Positions 48,122 through 57,801 of a stretch of 64,000 nt of DNA are shown in pieces. The notes beneath the pieces are model-generated. The model was given only the letters and a program-made list of their open reading frames with translations. It was not told where the DNA came from and ran no database searches. Numbering within the stretch: position 1 is the stretch's first letter; every line of letters starts with the position of its first letter. A program made the position numbers and the translations under genes. Origin of the DNA: Pleionea litopenaei (GTDB lineage: Bacteria > Pseudomonadota > Gammaproteobacteria > Enterobacterales > Kangiellaceae); assembly GCF_031198435.1 (NCBI RefSeq), contig NZ_CP133548.1, forward strand, positions 1,862,501-1,926,500, written 5' to 3'.

Positions 48122-48553
48122 ATGAATCGCTTTAGAGCCTATCGATATCTATTGGGGATTAACCTGCCTCCGATTTTGGGCGCACTACTTTTTTACAGTT
48201 ACATTGATCTTAAAAGTCATGGTTCAATTAGCTTGATTGACTCGGGAGAGGATCCATTTCTACCGCTTCGAGCACTGGTAGAGTTAATCGGTATTGCCTA
48301 TATTTTTATTGGAATTCAAGCGATCATTGCCACGTCGATAATGGAATTTTTCGTGTTAAAGAAATGGCGCAGTTTTCCTGTCAGAATATTTAGCGCGATT
48401 GGTTTAGGTATTCTTAGTGGTGCGACACTTGTCGAACTAGAGTTTGTCGTGATTGGTAGCATCGTTGGTTTCTTTGCTGGCTTGGGCTTAATCATAATAA
48501 ATAGAAGAGAAGCACTAGTGCCACCCCAACTCACAGAGACAACCGCTCTGTGA
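48122..48553 (+). CDS. Small four-helix membrane protein, function unknown
   Basis: This 143-residue protein has four hydrophobic segments and short polar loops. The Arg-rich N-terminus and the charged C-terminus suggest both ends are cytoplasmic. AGGGA lies upstream of the ATG. I do not recognise a family. It is divergent from the Xre/membrane pair and convergent with the secreted RNase-like gene. Confidence 0.7.
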   Translation: MNRFRAYRYLLGINLPPILGALLFYSYIDLKSHGSISLIDSGEDPFLPLRALVELIGIAYIFIGIQAIIATSIMEFFVLKKWRSFPVRIFSAIGLGILSGATLVELEFVVIGSIVGFFAGLGLIIINRREALVPPQLTETTAL

Positions 48554-48556
48554 GTT
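48528..48556. terminator. 11-bp hairpin overlapping the membrane protein's stop codon
   Basis: AACTCACAGAG and CTCTGTGAGTT pair perfectly around a 7-base loop, straddling the stop codon and ending 12 bases before the convergent gene's end. No T-run follows, so it may act as a barrier or mRNA stabiliser rather than a simple terminator. Confidence 0.5.
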
Positions 48557-48567
48557 GAACAGTATGG

Positions 48568-49059
48568 CTAGTCGCTACTCGATGAGCGAGGATAACCCGT
48601 CAAAATAATCCAATTTTTCGACTCGCCGTTTTGAACCATTTTAACCACATAGGTCACCGTTGCAGAAGCCACTGGACTACTTGCCGTACATTTACCGTTA
48701 CTATCAACAGCGGTGCATTGATACGCGGTTTGAGAAAGTGCTATGTGAGTTGCTGCTTTATCTCCAATATTAGCAGCGGTGTTGCAGTCTAAAGCAGGGT
48801 TCTGTCTTTCTAGAGCACTATAAGCCGTATTCCAATCATCAACAGACGCAAACATGGTTTTATTCAATTGAGAATATCCTGCTGGTGGAGTTTGACCTTT
48901 TATGTGTGAGTTCAAATGACCACCGGCCGCATTATTTTTTGAGGCATCGGCCGAATTTTTTACACTAGCAATATTAGTACAAGCTAAAACTTCAGCCGTT
49001 AGTTGGCTTGAAAATAGCACCAATCCAATTGACATAATGGTTAGAAAAAATCGTTTCAT
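48568..49059 (-). CDS. Secreted small protein with RNase-toxin-like motifs
   Basis: The ATG at 49059 follows AAGGAG; the 163-residue product starts with a signal peptide (MKRFFLTIMSIGLVLFSS, cleavage near VLA). The mature part reads GGHLNSHIKG, then KTMFASVDDWNTAYSAL, then NWIILTGYP near the end. That order (GGH-x-H, Lys-Thr-x-Phe with Trp, and a final I-x-T-x-Y-P) resembles the RNase-A-like and BECR-fold RNase domains at the tips of CDI and related toxins. Four cysteines could form two disulfides. If correct, it is a free-standing exported RNase rather than a tip. No immunity gene is obvious nearby. The assignment is inference from motifs. Confidence 0.55.
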   Translation of the reverse strand: MKRFFLTIMSIGLVLFSSQLTAEVLACTNIASVKNSADASKNNAAGGHLNSHIKGQTPPAGYSQLNKTMFASVDDWNTAYSALERQNPALDCNTAANIGDKAATHIALSQTAYQCTAVDSNGKCTASSPVASATVTYVVKMVQNGESKNWIILTGYPRSSSSD

Positions 49060-49238
49060 AATAACTTTCTCCTTAAATAAAGTTGGAGAATTAAACTTAC
49101 CTGACAGCAACACAAAGCAACATTACACACCATTACACCCACCTAACTGTTGTTTATTTAAAAAGGCTGATAGGATGCTTCTTACGGTAAAAATTATTTT
49201 TTGACTGGACGGTTCAAAGGACTGAAAGGAACGTAAAC

Positions 49239-49952
49239 ATGATAGGAATTATCTTACTGGCTGCCTCATGGGGTATTCTGAAATGGCGTCAACAATCAAT
49301 ACGAGTTCTAGGATTTAACCATCCTTTACGCCGCTTAAATGAATCTGTGACCGGAGTAACGATTGCAGGCTGTTTCGCCGCCAGCCAATACTTACTCGTC
49401 GGGCACTGGAAAGACTTTGAGTGGATTGCCAACCCTGAACTAAACGTTTCTCTTGTGCTAGAAAGCCTTCGCTGGAACTTTAACTCCGTTGTTTATGAAG
49501 AACTTATATTTCGCGGAGTATTGTTGTGGTTTTTAATTCAAGCGATTAAAGAAAATCGAGCTTGCTTAATTTCGGCACTGTGTTTTGGTGGTTACCATTG
49601 GTTTTCTTACGGCATTTGGGGTCAGTGGGTTAATATGATCTACGTACTCTTATTAACCGGAGGATTCGGTTTCATAATGGCAAAATCATTTGCCATCACT
49701 CGCTCAGTATTTACCCCGATTGCACTTCATTTCGGTTGGAACTTAGTGACCAATAGTCTTTTTTCAAATGGTCCCATTGGCCGTCAATGGTTAGTGCCTA
49801 GCGAGACACCGGAGATAGTATTGACCACGATTCAACAATTGATTTTTGCCATCGGTATTCCTATCTTATTTATTGTCTTTTGTTTATGGGTTCTTCGATG
49901 GTACCGTCAATATTTAAGCCGAGTTGATAAGACTCCTATCGAAAGCAAATGA
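49239..49952 (+). CDS. CPBP-family intramembrane metalloprotease
   Basis: This 237-residue membrane protein has the catalytic set of CAAX protease/bacteriocin-processing enzymes: EE at 87-88 with R92 (EELIFR), H120 in GGYHWF, and H164 with N168 (HFGWNLV). Relatives cleave within the membrane and are linked to peptide maturation, immunity to bacteriocins or envelope control. The substrate is unknown. AAGGAA lies before the ATG. Confidence 0.88.
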   Translation: MIGIILLAASWGILKWRQQSIRVLGFNHPLRRLNESVTGVTIAGCFAASQYLLVGHWKDFEWIANPELNVSLVLESLRWNFNSVVYEELIFRGVLLWFLIQAIKENRACLISALCFGGYHWFSYGIWGQWVNMIYVLLLTGGFGFIMAKSFAITRSVFTPIALHFGWNLVTNSLFSNGPIGRQWLVPSETPEIVLTTIQQLIFAIGIPILFIVFCLWVLRWYRQYLSRVDKTPIESK

Positions 49953-49988
49953 TCGTCTCGTTACCTATACAGAGGATAGAACCCAAAC

Positions 49989-50285
49989 GTCCTTCAAGTT
50001 AAAATCATTCGTTTGATGCTTTTTGCTGGGTTACGCTTCGCTAACCCAACCTTCGCTGACCAGATTCACTTCATGAGCTCGACATTAACCGTCGACTCAA
50101 ATCTCGTAGGTTGGGTTGATGAAAAAACCAACATCGTTCAAGTTAAAACCATTCGGTCGATGCCTTTTTGTTGGGTTACGCTTCGCTAACCCAACCTTCG
50201 CTGACCGAATTCACTTTATGTTATCGAGATTAATCGTCGACTCAAATCTCGTAGGTTGGGTTGATAAAAGAAACCCAACATTCAT
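49989..50285. repeat. Two tandem copies of a ~145-bp repeat with a GTTGGGTTA hairpin
   Basis: Each copy contains GTTGGGTTACGCTTCGC followed by TAACCCAAC (a self-complementary REP-like hairpin), then CTGACC, a spacer, GACTCAAATCTCGTAGG and TTGGGTTGAT. The period between the two copies is about 145 bases, with scattered substitutions. They lie downstream of the CPBP gene and the TonB-C lipoprotein gene. Confidence 0.8.
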
Positions 50286-50324
50286 TAAATAATATGAAAC
50301 GATCGTTAAAAGATGATGCCGAAG

Positions 50325-50684
50325 CTAGTTTGCGATCTTAAACTCCAGTAAATATCGATATTTTTCGATCCCAGGAAACTTCTTAAATTGCCACTTTCTA
50401 ATAGACTTGGTTGCTTCTCTGACAAATATGTACTCTGGATGCGAATCAAGCACTTTGATATTTCTTGGTTCACCCGATTCATTTAACTCAAACTCAAAGT
50501 AGACCCAGCCTTCCACTCCATTTCTGGCTGCCTTTTTTGGATACTGAAGGTTATCTAACTTCACTGGAATGGCAGCAGTCATACTCGAAGCGTCAATCGA
50601 GGGAGCTTCTCGGTACTCATAAGTCGGTTTGCTAGCACAAGAAAGTAAAAGAAGAGACAAAAGGGTTAAAAATGCAAGTTTCAT
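50325..50684 (-). CDS. Lipoprotein with TonB C-terminal domain
   Basis: This 119-residue protein has a lipobox LLSC (Cys 16) and a TonB-C fold: YPKKAARNGVEGWVYFEFEL, then EPRNIKVLDSHPEY and a closing helix with IRKWQFKK. It lacks the membrane anchor and proline-rich spacer of true TonB, so it probably binds a partner rather than energising receptors. Ser at +2 or Ala at +2 (CASK) would favour outer-membrane sorting. It sits between two pairs of the ~145-bp repeat. Confidence 0.85.
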   Translation of the reverse strand: MKLAFLTLLSLLLLSCASKPTYEYREAPSIDASSMTAAIPVKLDNLQYPKKAARNGVEGWVYFEFELNESGEPRNIKVLDSHPEYIFVREATKSIRKWQFKKFPGIEKYRYLLEFKIAN

Positions 50685-50709
50685 AGTTTTCCTTTTTAAA
50701 AAATTAAGA

Positions 50710-50935
50710 TTATCGATTTTAATTCATTAATCAGGTTACGCTTCGCTAACCCAACCTACGATGACCAGATTCACTTTATGTTATCGAGATTAACCGTAGA
50801 CTCAAATCTCGTAGGTTGGGTTGATGAAAGAAACCCAACATTTTCCAAATTAAAATTATTCGCTCAATATCTTCCGTTGGGTTACGCTTCGCTAATCTAA
50901 CCTACGCGGCTCAGATTAATATCAAGACCTCGAGA
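50710..50935. repeat. Second pair of the ~145-bp repeat, degenerate
   Basis: Two more copies, 144 bases apart, carry GGTTACGCTTCGCTAA and CTCGTAGGTTGGG. The last copy is degenerate, with TAATCTAACC replacing TAACCCAACC. The same period as in the first pair suggests duplication of the pair, with the TonB-C lipoprotein gene between. Confidence 0.75.
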
Positions 50936-50991
50936 ATAACAGCCAACCTACCCAAACGCCATTCTCTCTATCTTAATAATCATCAATGTTA

Positions 50992-51132
50992 TCAATTGCT
51001 ATCTGATTTCTTGCTTAGTTTTTGATGAATGCGTTGTTGTCGAATCGATTGCCGTTGTTTTTCTCGCTGCCTTTCGTACCACGTATAATAAGCCGGAATA
51101 GCAAAGGCGGCGATAATGATCCAATATAACAT
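50992..51132 (-). CDS. Possible 46-residue membrane protein
   Basis: A frame encodes a hydrophobic helix (MLYWIIIAAFAIPAYY) followed by a basic, Gln-rich tail (RQREKQRQSIRQQR). This design suits a small single-pass membrane protein. The ribosome binding site is weak (AGG six bases before the ATG). A competing frame at 51015-51236 has no membrane or domain features and I reject it. Confidence 0.45.
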   Translation of the reverse strand: MLYWIIIAAFAIPAYYTWYERQREKQRQSIRQQRIHQKLSKKSDSN

Positions 51133-51186
51133 CGGCCTAGTTTATTGATGAAGTTTGTACTGTGGGTTGCCTCTTCAGATAAAGCA

Positions 51187-51534
51187 TCACAATGAAAGCC
51201 CCAAAGTACTGCCTGCAGCGAGGCCAAAGGTAGCAAGCAAAAATACCAAGCCTACCTGAATAATGTAAGCCAAGATTGCAATTCCTAGACTTTGCAAAAA
51301 TCGAGCTCCTAAAATAAGAGAAAAGCAGACCGCCGTTACAATAATTGCTAACAGTGCCGCAAGCCAAGGATTATGGAAGAATGATCCCGTTAATGCGTTA
51401 GCAATAGCTGCAGCGATAACTGCCAGTAAAGCACTGAAAAAACCGCTATTGCGAGCATTGAGCATTTTTGCAGCTAACATCACTGGCACGACGAGAACGA
51501 CGACCATGATCGTTAATATAATTAACCATTCCAT
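51187..51534 (-). CDS. Small multi-helix membrane protein
   Basis: This 115-residue protein is almost entirely hydrophobic, with four predicted helices and a Gly/Leu-rich end. AGGGGAA precedes the ATG. I do not recognise a family or a functional residue pattern. It lies after the RND operon on the same strand, about 117 bases away. Confidence 0.65.
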   Translation of the reverse strand: MEWLIILTIMVVVLVVPVMLAAKMLNARNSGFFSALLAVIAAAIANALTGSFFHNPWLAALLAIIVTAVCFSLILGARFLQSLGIAILAYIIQVGLVFLLATFGLAAGSTLGLSL

Positions 51535-51650
51535 TGTATTCCCCTAAATCATTCTATTTATCAAATTGCTCTTTTTTATTTAAAGGCTTTGCTAAAAAAT
51601 ATAATCAACCAAAGTTATTTTTGTCAATTAAAGAGTCTATTACCTTGTCT

Positions 51651-54600
51651 TCAGCTGTTTTTAATTGGGTGACTTAGAGCATCATTCTCTTCTAATACTT
51701 GATCAGTCATCAAGCCTTTAATGTCGTCTAACACCAGATAGAAACAAGGTACAATTACTAAAATAATGGTTGTCGCAAATACAATACCAAATCCTAGTGA
51801 AATTGCCATAGGTATTAACTGATAAGCTTGCCGAGACTGTTCCAAAATAATTGGGGTCAATCCACCAAAGGTGGTTAATGTTGTCAAAACAATCGGCCTG
51901 AACCGTCGAACGCCTGATTCGAGAATGGCATTAAACGCGGGTAATTTAGCGGCTTGTTTATTTGCGTAGTCGACCATAATTAATGCCCCGTTAACCACCA
52001 CGCCGGCAAGAGCCACCACCCCCATTAAGCTGACAATCGATAGGTCATAACCAAGCCATAAATGTCCCATGACCGCTCCTACAATGCCAAAAGGAATGGC
52101 AAGCATCACAATCAAAGGCTGTAAGTAACTTCGAAAAGCCATTGCCAGTAATGAGTAAATAACAAACATGGCAAGACCAAAACCACTCCAAAGTACTTGG
52201 GTGGATTCGCGCATTTCTGCTTGCGTACCTCGAAAGGACCAAGTGAGACCAGGGTAATCTTGTAGCAATTGAGGTAACACTTCGTTGTTAATGGCATTCA
52301 GCACTTGATTCACCGCTCCCGGCGGTTCAACATCCATTCCGACCGAAATTACCCGACGTCCGTCGCGTCGTTCTAACGAACTAAAAGCTTCACCCGAACG
52401 GACCTTTGCGACATCCGCCAAAGGAACTTGAGTACCATCGGGAGCCGTAATAATAAAGTGATCGAGCGTGTACTGTTGCTGTCGCTCGTTAAGCGGTAGT
52501 TTCACTCGCACTTCCACTTCGTTGGTTCCTCGTAATTGTCTTAACGCCACGGCACCATAGAAAGCGTCACGAACTTGTTGACCGATGTACTCAGGCGTTA
52601 ACCCCAAGGCCTCTCCTTGTGGAAGAATCGTAAAGTCATATTGCATTTTTCCGGTGTTGTAACTGTCATTGACATCTCGTGTTTGCGAATACTGCTTCAT
52701 GGTCGTTACGAAGGCTTCACTGGCTTGTGCAAGAATGTCTAAATCGGTATGCCCTAAATCGACACTGATGTCATCGCGCCACCCTCCGGGTCCACGCTCA
52801 GCTTCAAAACTAATTTGGTCAACGCCATCGATATCACCAATTTCATCACGCCATAACTCAATAACTTCAATGGCCGACATTTCCCTTTGATCGGGCGGCT
52901 TCATAACAATTTCGACGTCAATAAAGTTTTTTCCACGCACATTGGTTTTAATACCTTCTGCAGCGCGAAACAAATCATGCTCAATAAACATCTGGTAGGT
53001 AGCGTCAGTAATATCTTGCGCAACTTTTGCTGCTTGCTGCTGCGTTGTTCCAACAGGTAAACGAACACCCGCTTCAATTTCATCCGCCGCTTCACGTGGC
53101 ATCATCACAATTCCCATATGATCGCTGTAAGCAAATCCACCGGTAACAATCAGAATACTCAGCGCAGCGCTTAACGTGATATAACGATAACGGAGACAAC
53201 GTTCTAAAAAAGGGCGATAAAAATTTTCTATAAACGCATTGAAATGTTTAGCAATCGAACGCTGTCGTTCATGAATGGCTCGTCCTAAAGGATGACGATG
53301 ATGCGGTGATGAGTGCGCTAAATGAGCGGGCAAGATAAACAGAGCTTCGACTAACGATATCAGCAGTACCGTTATTACGACAACCGGCAACGGCCACCAA
53401 AACAAACCTGTCGTGCCGGGAATAAACATCACGGGTATGAAAGCAACAATGGTCGTTAAGATGGTGAAGGTAACCGGCACGGCAATATCTTTTGCGCCTT
53501 TAATGGCCGCCGTCATAAAGTCATCGCCTTGCTCTCGGTATTCATAGATGTTTTCGCCAACAACAATGGCATCGTCCACCACAATACCAAGCACAACTAA
53601 GAATGCGAACATAGAAATCATGTTGATACTGACATTAACCAGCGGTAAAAATAAAATGCCACCGACAAATGAAATCGACATGCCCATCATAATCCAAAAC
53701 GCCAATCGGTATTCTAAAAAGGCTCCGAGAATCAGTAACACAATAATGACCGCCAAGGCCCCATTTTCGAGCAGCAGGTTCAGTCGGTCGTGAAAATCTT
53801 CAGCACGGTTGCTATCAATACGATACTCAACACCGGCCGGTAAAGTGGTTGAGAGTTCTTGCAAAACCGTGTCGACCGCGTCCGCAATTTCGAGTGGAGA
53901 TTGATTGCCCACTCGGTATATTTCAACTTCGACAGAGGGTTGTTGATTGAACTGAGCGTGGAATCCCGCTTCTTCAAATCCATCCCACAAGGTAGCAATC
54001 TCACCTAGAGTCACTCGTGCACCCGACGAGGCGGTTACCACTGGAATATCAGCATATTCAGCAGCCCACTGTTTTCGCTCTTTTAATCGAATTAAAATTT
54101 CGCCTTTGTTGGTTTCTATTGCTCCCGCAGGAACATCTTGTGATGCCGCCGCGATTTGCCGCGCAACGTCTCGTAGCGTTACGCCGTATTGACGCAGTTG
54201 CTGCTGTGATATTTCGACATGAGTCACGTACCCAGGCACATTGTTTAGTGACACTTGAGAAATATTCGGCTCATTGACTAAGCGGTCACGCAATTGCTCA
54301 GCGAGTTTGCGTAAGGTCCAAATATCCACATCACCAAACAAACCAATTTCCATCACATCACGTTGCTGAACTTGCAAAGTCACTTCGGGTTCTTCGGCTT
54401 CTTCTGGAAAGGTTCGAATTCGACTCACGGCTTGATCGATGTCTTGATACGCTTTCATTCGATCGATGCCAGTTACTAGCTCAAGGGTAATTCGACCACT
54501 CCCTTCGCGAGCGCGAGAAGTCATTTCACGAATGCCTTGTAAACCGCGAACCGCTTCTTCGACAGGTTGCAAAATACCTTTTTCTACTTCTTCAGGCGAA

Positions 54601-54785
54601 GCACCCGGATAAGTCACATCGACTTCAACGATTCCCAACTCATACTGGGGATAGACTTCTTTTTGAACGTTGAAAGCCATGAAAATGCCACCACCGAGCA
54701 GCATTAGCATCAGCAAATTAGCGGCGACAGAATGACGCGTCATCCACTCGATCATACCCACTCGCTGTGACGAAGAAACGCTCAT
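51651..54785 (-). CDS. RND efflux transporter permease
   Basis: This 1,044-residue protein has the RND layout of twelve helices and two large periplasmic loops. The N-terminal helix region reads [19 protein letters not shown], the proton-relay helix [19 protein letters not shown] carries the paired Asp, and the second half repeats the fold. It exports drugs, detergents or metabolites by proton antiport, with the membrane fusion protein encoded immediately upstream; the two genes overlap by 4 bases. No outer-membrane channel gene is present, so a TolC-like protein elsewhere would complete the pump. Confidence 0.95.
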   Translation of the reverse strand: MSVSSSQRVGMIEWMTRHSVAANLLMLMLLGGGIFMAFNVQKEVYPQYELGIVEVDVTYPGASPEEVEKGILQPVEEAVRGLQGIREMTSRAREGSGRITLELVTGIDRMKAYQDIDQAVSRIRTFPEEAEEPEVTLQVQQRDVMEIGLFGDVDIWTLRKLAEQLRDRLVNEPNISQVSLNNVPGYVTHVEISQQQLRQYGVTLRDVARQIAAASQDVPAGAIETNKGEILIRLKERKQWAAEYADIPVVTASSGARVTLGEIATLWDGFEEAGFHAQFNQQPSVEVEIYRVGNQSPLEIADAVDTVLQELSTTLPAGVEYRIDSNRAEDFHDRLNLLLENGALAVIIVLLILGAFLEYRLAFWIMMGMSISFVGGILFLPLVNVSINMISMFAFLVVLGIVVDDAIVVGENIYEYREQGDDFMTAAIKGAKDIAVPVTFTILTTIVAFIPVMFIPGTTGLFWWPLPVVVITVLLISLVEALFILPAHLAHSSPHHRHPLGRAIHERQRSIAKHFNAFIENFYRPFLERCLRYRYITLSAALSILIVTGGFAYSDHMGIVMMPREAADEIEAGVRLPVGTTQQQAAKVAQDITDATYQMFIEHDLFRAAEGIKTNVRGKNFIDVEIVMKPPDQREMSAIEVIELWRDEIGDIDGVDQISFEAERGPGGWRDDISVDLGHTDLDILAQASEAFVTTMKQYSQTRDVNDSYNTGKMQYDFTILPQGEALGLTPEYIGQQVRDAFYGAVALRQLRGTNEVEVRVKLPLNERQQQYTLDHFIITAPDGTQVPLADVAKVRSGEAFSSLERRDGRRVISVGMDVEPPGAVNQVLNAINNEVLPQLLQDYPGLTWSFRGTQAEMRESTQVLWSGFGLAMFVIYSLLAMAFRSYLQPLIVMLAIPFGIVGAVMGHLWLGYDLSIVSLMGVVALAGVVVNGALIMVDYANKQAAKLPAFNAILESGVRRFRPIVLTTLTTFGGLTPIILEQSRQAYQLIPMAISLGFGIVFATTIILVIVPCFYLVLDDIKGLMTDQVLEENDALSHPIKNS

Positions 54786-56017
54786 TGCGACGACCCCTGC
54801 GGATTTACAGTGCTGACAGACACAGCGCTATTAGTCTCTTTCTCAGCGACCGCTTTCAGACGTAAAGGTGCATCTTGTTTAATGCGAGCCAAGTCGCTGA
54901 TGACAATTTTATCACCCGGCTTGATACCTTGATTGATGTACGCGAACTGCTTATCACGAAAAATCACTGAAACGGGACGAATATCCAATTTCTTATCATG
55001 CATCACCCAAACCTGATCATTCTTGCGTAAATAAGCCAAATCAAGTCGAACGACTTGTTTCAGCGGCTTAACAGGTAAGGCTAACTCCAAATAACTACCA
55101 ACCACGACAGGTCGGTTCGACCACTCGGTTTGCTTAAGACCCAAAGGGTCTTCCACCTCGACCAAAACACGCGCCATTCTGGTGGTGCTGTCTAATTCAT
55201 CGATGGTCTGTTTTAGCGTTCCGCTTCGAGCACTTCCTTGTGGCCAATGGGTTGGATTGGTAATTTGCACGCTTGGTTGATTTTGCGGATCCGCTAACCA
55301 AGCTAATTGCTTTAAAGAGACACTCGCTTGTACCCAATGACGATCGGTTCCAATCACCCGAGCAATGGGTTGCGATTCAGAAACGAGTGAACCGACACTG
55401 ACCAAACGTTCTACCACTTGACCATCGAAGGGCATCGTAACCTTGGTTCGTTGCAACGCTAATTGAGCCGCTCGAACTCGGCTTTCGGCAACCGTCACGA
55501 CAGCTTGCGCTTGCTGCTTTTGAGGCTCGCGTAATGCCAATGACCGATTCGCTTCGGCGATGGGTTTTCCTAACATGGCCACTGACTTTTCGGCTCTTAA
55601 TTGCTCGCCTTGCTCAATGGCAAAACGGGCTTTCGCATCGGCCAGTTCCGCTTCAGCCTCAGCCAAGCGCAACTCATAATCACTCGGTTCAACCTGCACC
55701 AGCACAGTACCCGCATTGAGTCGGCGTCCTAATTCAAATGACTCTCCCATTGCGGAAATTAAACCAGCTACTTGTGCCGTCACCAGAGCTTCTGATTCTG
55801 GCATGACTTCACCCAGTGCATGAATCGTTGGTTGGTAGTTACTCACCTCGGCGCTAATAACTTCTACCAGCATAGGCGTAACCTTTGTCGCCCCCTCTTT
55901 CTGCGCGACTGGTTGATTCGAAAAAATCAACCATAGACACACACCACTCACCGCGAACAGCGCGATACAGGCGAGTAGCGTTTGGTGAAAACTCATCCCC
56001 AATTTTTTATCATTCAT
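54782..56017 (-). CDS. RND efflux periplasmic adaptor (membrane fusion protein)
   Basis: The protein has about 411 residues from the ATG at 56017, which follows GGAC; an in-frame ATG at 56047 is possible. A membrane anchor (about 10-30) precedes a lipoyl-like half ([19 protein letters not shown]), an alpha-hairpin rich in Ala/Glu/Arg (residues about 110-180) and the returning lipoyl half ([19 protein letters not shown]). It links the RND permease to an outer-membrane channel. The gene overlaps the permease by 4 bases, so they are co-translated. Confidence 0.92.
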   Translation of the reverse strand: MNDKKLGMSFHQTLLACIALFAVSGVCLWLIFSNQPVAQKEGATKVTPMLVEVISAEVSNYQPTIHALGEVMPESEALVTAQVAGLISAMGESFELGRRLNAGTVLVQVEPSDYELRLAEAEAELADAKARFAIEQGEQLRAEKSVAMLGKPIAEANRSLALREPQKQQAQAVVTVAESRVRAAQLALQRTKVTMPFDGQVVERLVSVGSLVSESQPIARVIGTDRHWVQASVSLKQLAWLADPQNQPSVQITNPTHWPQGSARSGTLKQTIDELDSTTRMARVLVEVEDPLGLKQTEWSNRPVVVGSYLELALPVKPLKQVVRLDLAYLRKNDQVWVMHDKKLDIRPVSVIFRDKQFAYINQGIKPGDKIVISDLARIKQDAPLRLKAVAEKETNSAVSVSTVNPQGSSQ

Positions 56018-56260
56018 GATATGTCCAGAATTGATTATTGTTCTCATTCATACTCTATCAAACCCCGACTCAACTTCTCAATACGCACTGCAACGCAGTG
56101 GCATAAAATACTAATTAGTTGATTTTCAATAGGTTTTACGATTAAAGCGGCGTTTTGGATGACAACCCCATCGTAAACGGTAAGAAATGAAGGCTTTCGA
56201 GTGTTTCAACTTTTTCTAGCTCAGTTATAATCCTACTTCATTCATCAACCTACGATAATT

Positions 56261-57280
56261 ATGACGATTAAACATTGCTCAATTCATAGAGTTTACCGCG
56301 CAAAACCCGGAGCCGAAGTCAAAATTCAGTTGCGACCCAATGAAATTCCCGCAGAAGGGCCCATTGTTTCGTTATTTGAACAAATGAAACTTACCCTAAC
56401 TCGCAGCACGCAAAAGCAATACGGCTTATTCAACCCTGAGCTCGGCGACAACCCGATGTCTGCGTTGCTACAGAAAGTCGTTGATGAATCCCTCGGCTTT
56501 TCTAGCATGACTCATCAAGCCATGGAGCATTTGAAACTCCAATTTGAAAAAACATCAGAGCCATTTGAAGCGCATATTTGTTTCGTCATCGATGAACTAC
56601 TCGAGCAATCTTTCTTTTATGCGTTTTGGATCAATCACGCCGACGCCCAATTCATAAACTCCGACCTCGACGTCGATACGTTGCAATTCGTCGATCCAGG
56701 TAAACTGAAATACGCCTTTAAGATTGACATTGAACAATGGAAAGTCGACGGTTGGGATCAGTACATGTCGCAATTGGTCAGCAAAGGGAACAAAGACATT
56801 GCCGAAGCATTCGAGTCTTTCTCTGGTTTTATCTCGAGTGTCGATCTGAAAGCGCAAACCGAGAGTTTTTTATCGGTCGTCGATGAATTTGTTGAAGATC
56901 AGGAACCTTCTATTGGAGAAAGACTCAAAAGCAAGATAGTTGAGTATTGTATTGATCAAGACATGGCGGGTAGCCCAGTCGATTTAGACGATCTCTCAAC
57001 ACAACTCGACGAAGAAAATCCAGAACGTTTTTCGGCATTTGTTAGCGAGAAACAACCCAGTGTTAAAAAGGAGATTTACACTGACCGTGCTAGCCTAAAA
57101 AAATACGTTCGATTTTTTGGTCGTGATAAAAATTTAAGCATCAGCTTCTCGTCAGAAATGTTTGGAGACAACATTGTTTTTGACGAAGGATCCGATGAAC
57201 TGATTGTGAAACATATTCCAAAATCACTCAAAGCTCAGCTAATGCGTTACTTGAAACGAAAGCAGGGCAAAGAGGAATAA
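56261..57280 (+). CDS. yejK: Nucleoid-associated protein of the YejK/NdpA family
   Basis: This 339-residue protein has the NdpA family features: an N-terminal segment with RPNEIPAEGPIVSLFEQMK, FVIDELLEQSFFYAFWI in the middle, and a basic C-terminus with KHIPKSLKAQLMRYLKRK. Members bind DNA and condense the nucleoid. Length matches E. coli YejK (about 335). It is divergent from the RND operon across 213 bases. Confidence 0.92.
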   Translation: MTIKHCSIHRVYRAKPGAEVKIQLRPNEIPAEGPIVSLFEQMKLTLTRSTQKQYGLFNPELGDNPMSALLQKVVDESLGFSSMTHQAMEHLKLQFEKTSEPFEAHICFVIDELLEQSFFYAFWINHADAQFINSDLDVDTLQFVDPGKLKYAFKIDIEQWKVDGWDQYMSQLVSKGNKDIAEAFESFSGFISSVDLKAQTESFLSVVDEFVEDQEPSIGERLKSKIVEYCIDQDMAGSPVDLDDLSTQLDEENPERFSAFVSEKQPSVKKEIYTDRASLKKYVRFFGRDKNLSISFSSEMFGDNIVFDEGSDELIVKHIPKSLKAQLMRYLKRKQGKEE

Positions 57281-57308
57281 ACGCAGCTAACATAGGATAC
57301 CCTCTTCA

Positions 57309-57593
57309 ATGTTAAAACTAATGAACCTTCTCAGTTTGGTCACAATTTTGTTGATAAGCGCTTGTTCGTCGAAGGCCTTTTATGACAATGCACAACAAAA
57401 CGGTAAGCAAGCCTGCATTGAAGAGCCTCCTGGCATGTATCAAGCGTGCCTTGATCGGTACAACAAAAGTTTCGAAAACTATGAGCAAGAGCGCAAAGAG
57501 GTATTAAAACCACAACCCCCTGCTTCGCCTAAAATGCCGCCCCCACCGAAAATACCGACCCAACCTAAAACACCGGTTGACGACGACAACTAA
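57309..57593 (+). CDS. Small lipoprotein with proline-rich tail
   Basis: This 94-residue protein has a lipobox ISAC with Cys 19. The short mature domain (residues 20-62) has two further cysteines in CIEEPPGMYQACLDRYN, probably a disulfide. The C-terminal 25 residues are proline-rich (KPQPPASPKMPPPPKIP), perhaps spanning the cell wall. No family is recognised. It follows yejK by 28 bases and may share its transcript. Confidence 0.75.
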   Translation: MLKLMNLLSLVTILLISACSSKAFYDNAQQNGKQACIEEPPGMYQACLDRYNKSFENYEQERKEVLKPQPPASPKMPPPPKIPTQPKTPVDDDN

Positions 57594-57630
57594 ACCTATT
57601 GTAACGACTCTCAACTTATTGAGTAGCTCA

Positions 57631-57668
57631 CGACAACCGCGTACAAAGTGGTTGTCGACTCGTTAATT
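57631..57668 (+). terminator. Terminator-like hairpin after the proline-rich lipoprotein
   Basis: CGACAACC and GGTTGTCG form an 8-bp stem around an 11-base loop; a T-rich stretch follows after 9 bases. The delay before the T-run weakens the call. Confidence 0.55.
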
Positions 57669-57801
57669 TTTTAAGCATTCGTTTTTTGTAAGCTTCCTTT
57701 TTCCAAACCAACTTCGTTTACAACCCATCCATTCTTGAAGGTCTTTTACTTTGCAAAGTCAATGCTGAAACGTTAATCTAAAATTTAAGGATTAACAGAG
57801 A

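Noticed and set aside
49989-50935. Insertion sequence or integron ends
   Set aside because: No transposase or integrase frame lies between the repeats, and no target duplication can be seen.
51015-51236. A 73-codon minus-strand frame
   Set aside because: It overlaps a better small membrane protein and a convincing four-helix gene, has no domain features and no ribosome binding site.
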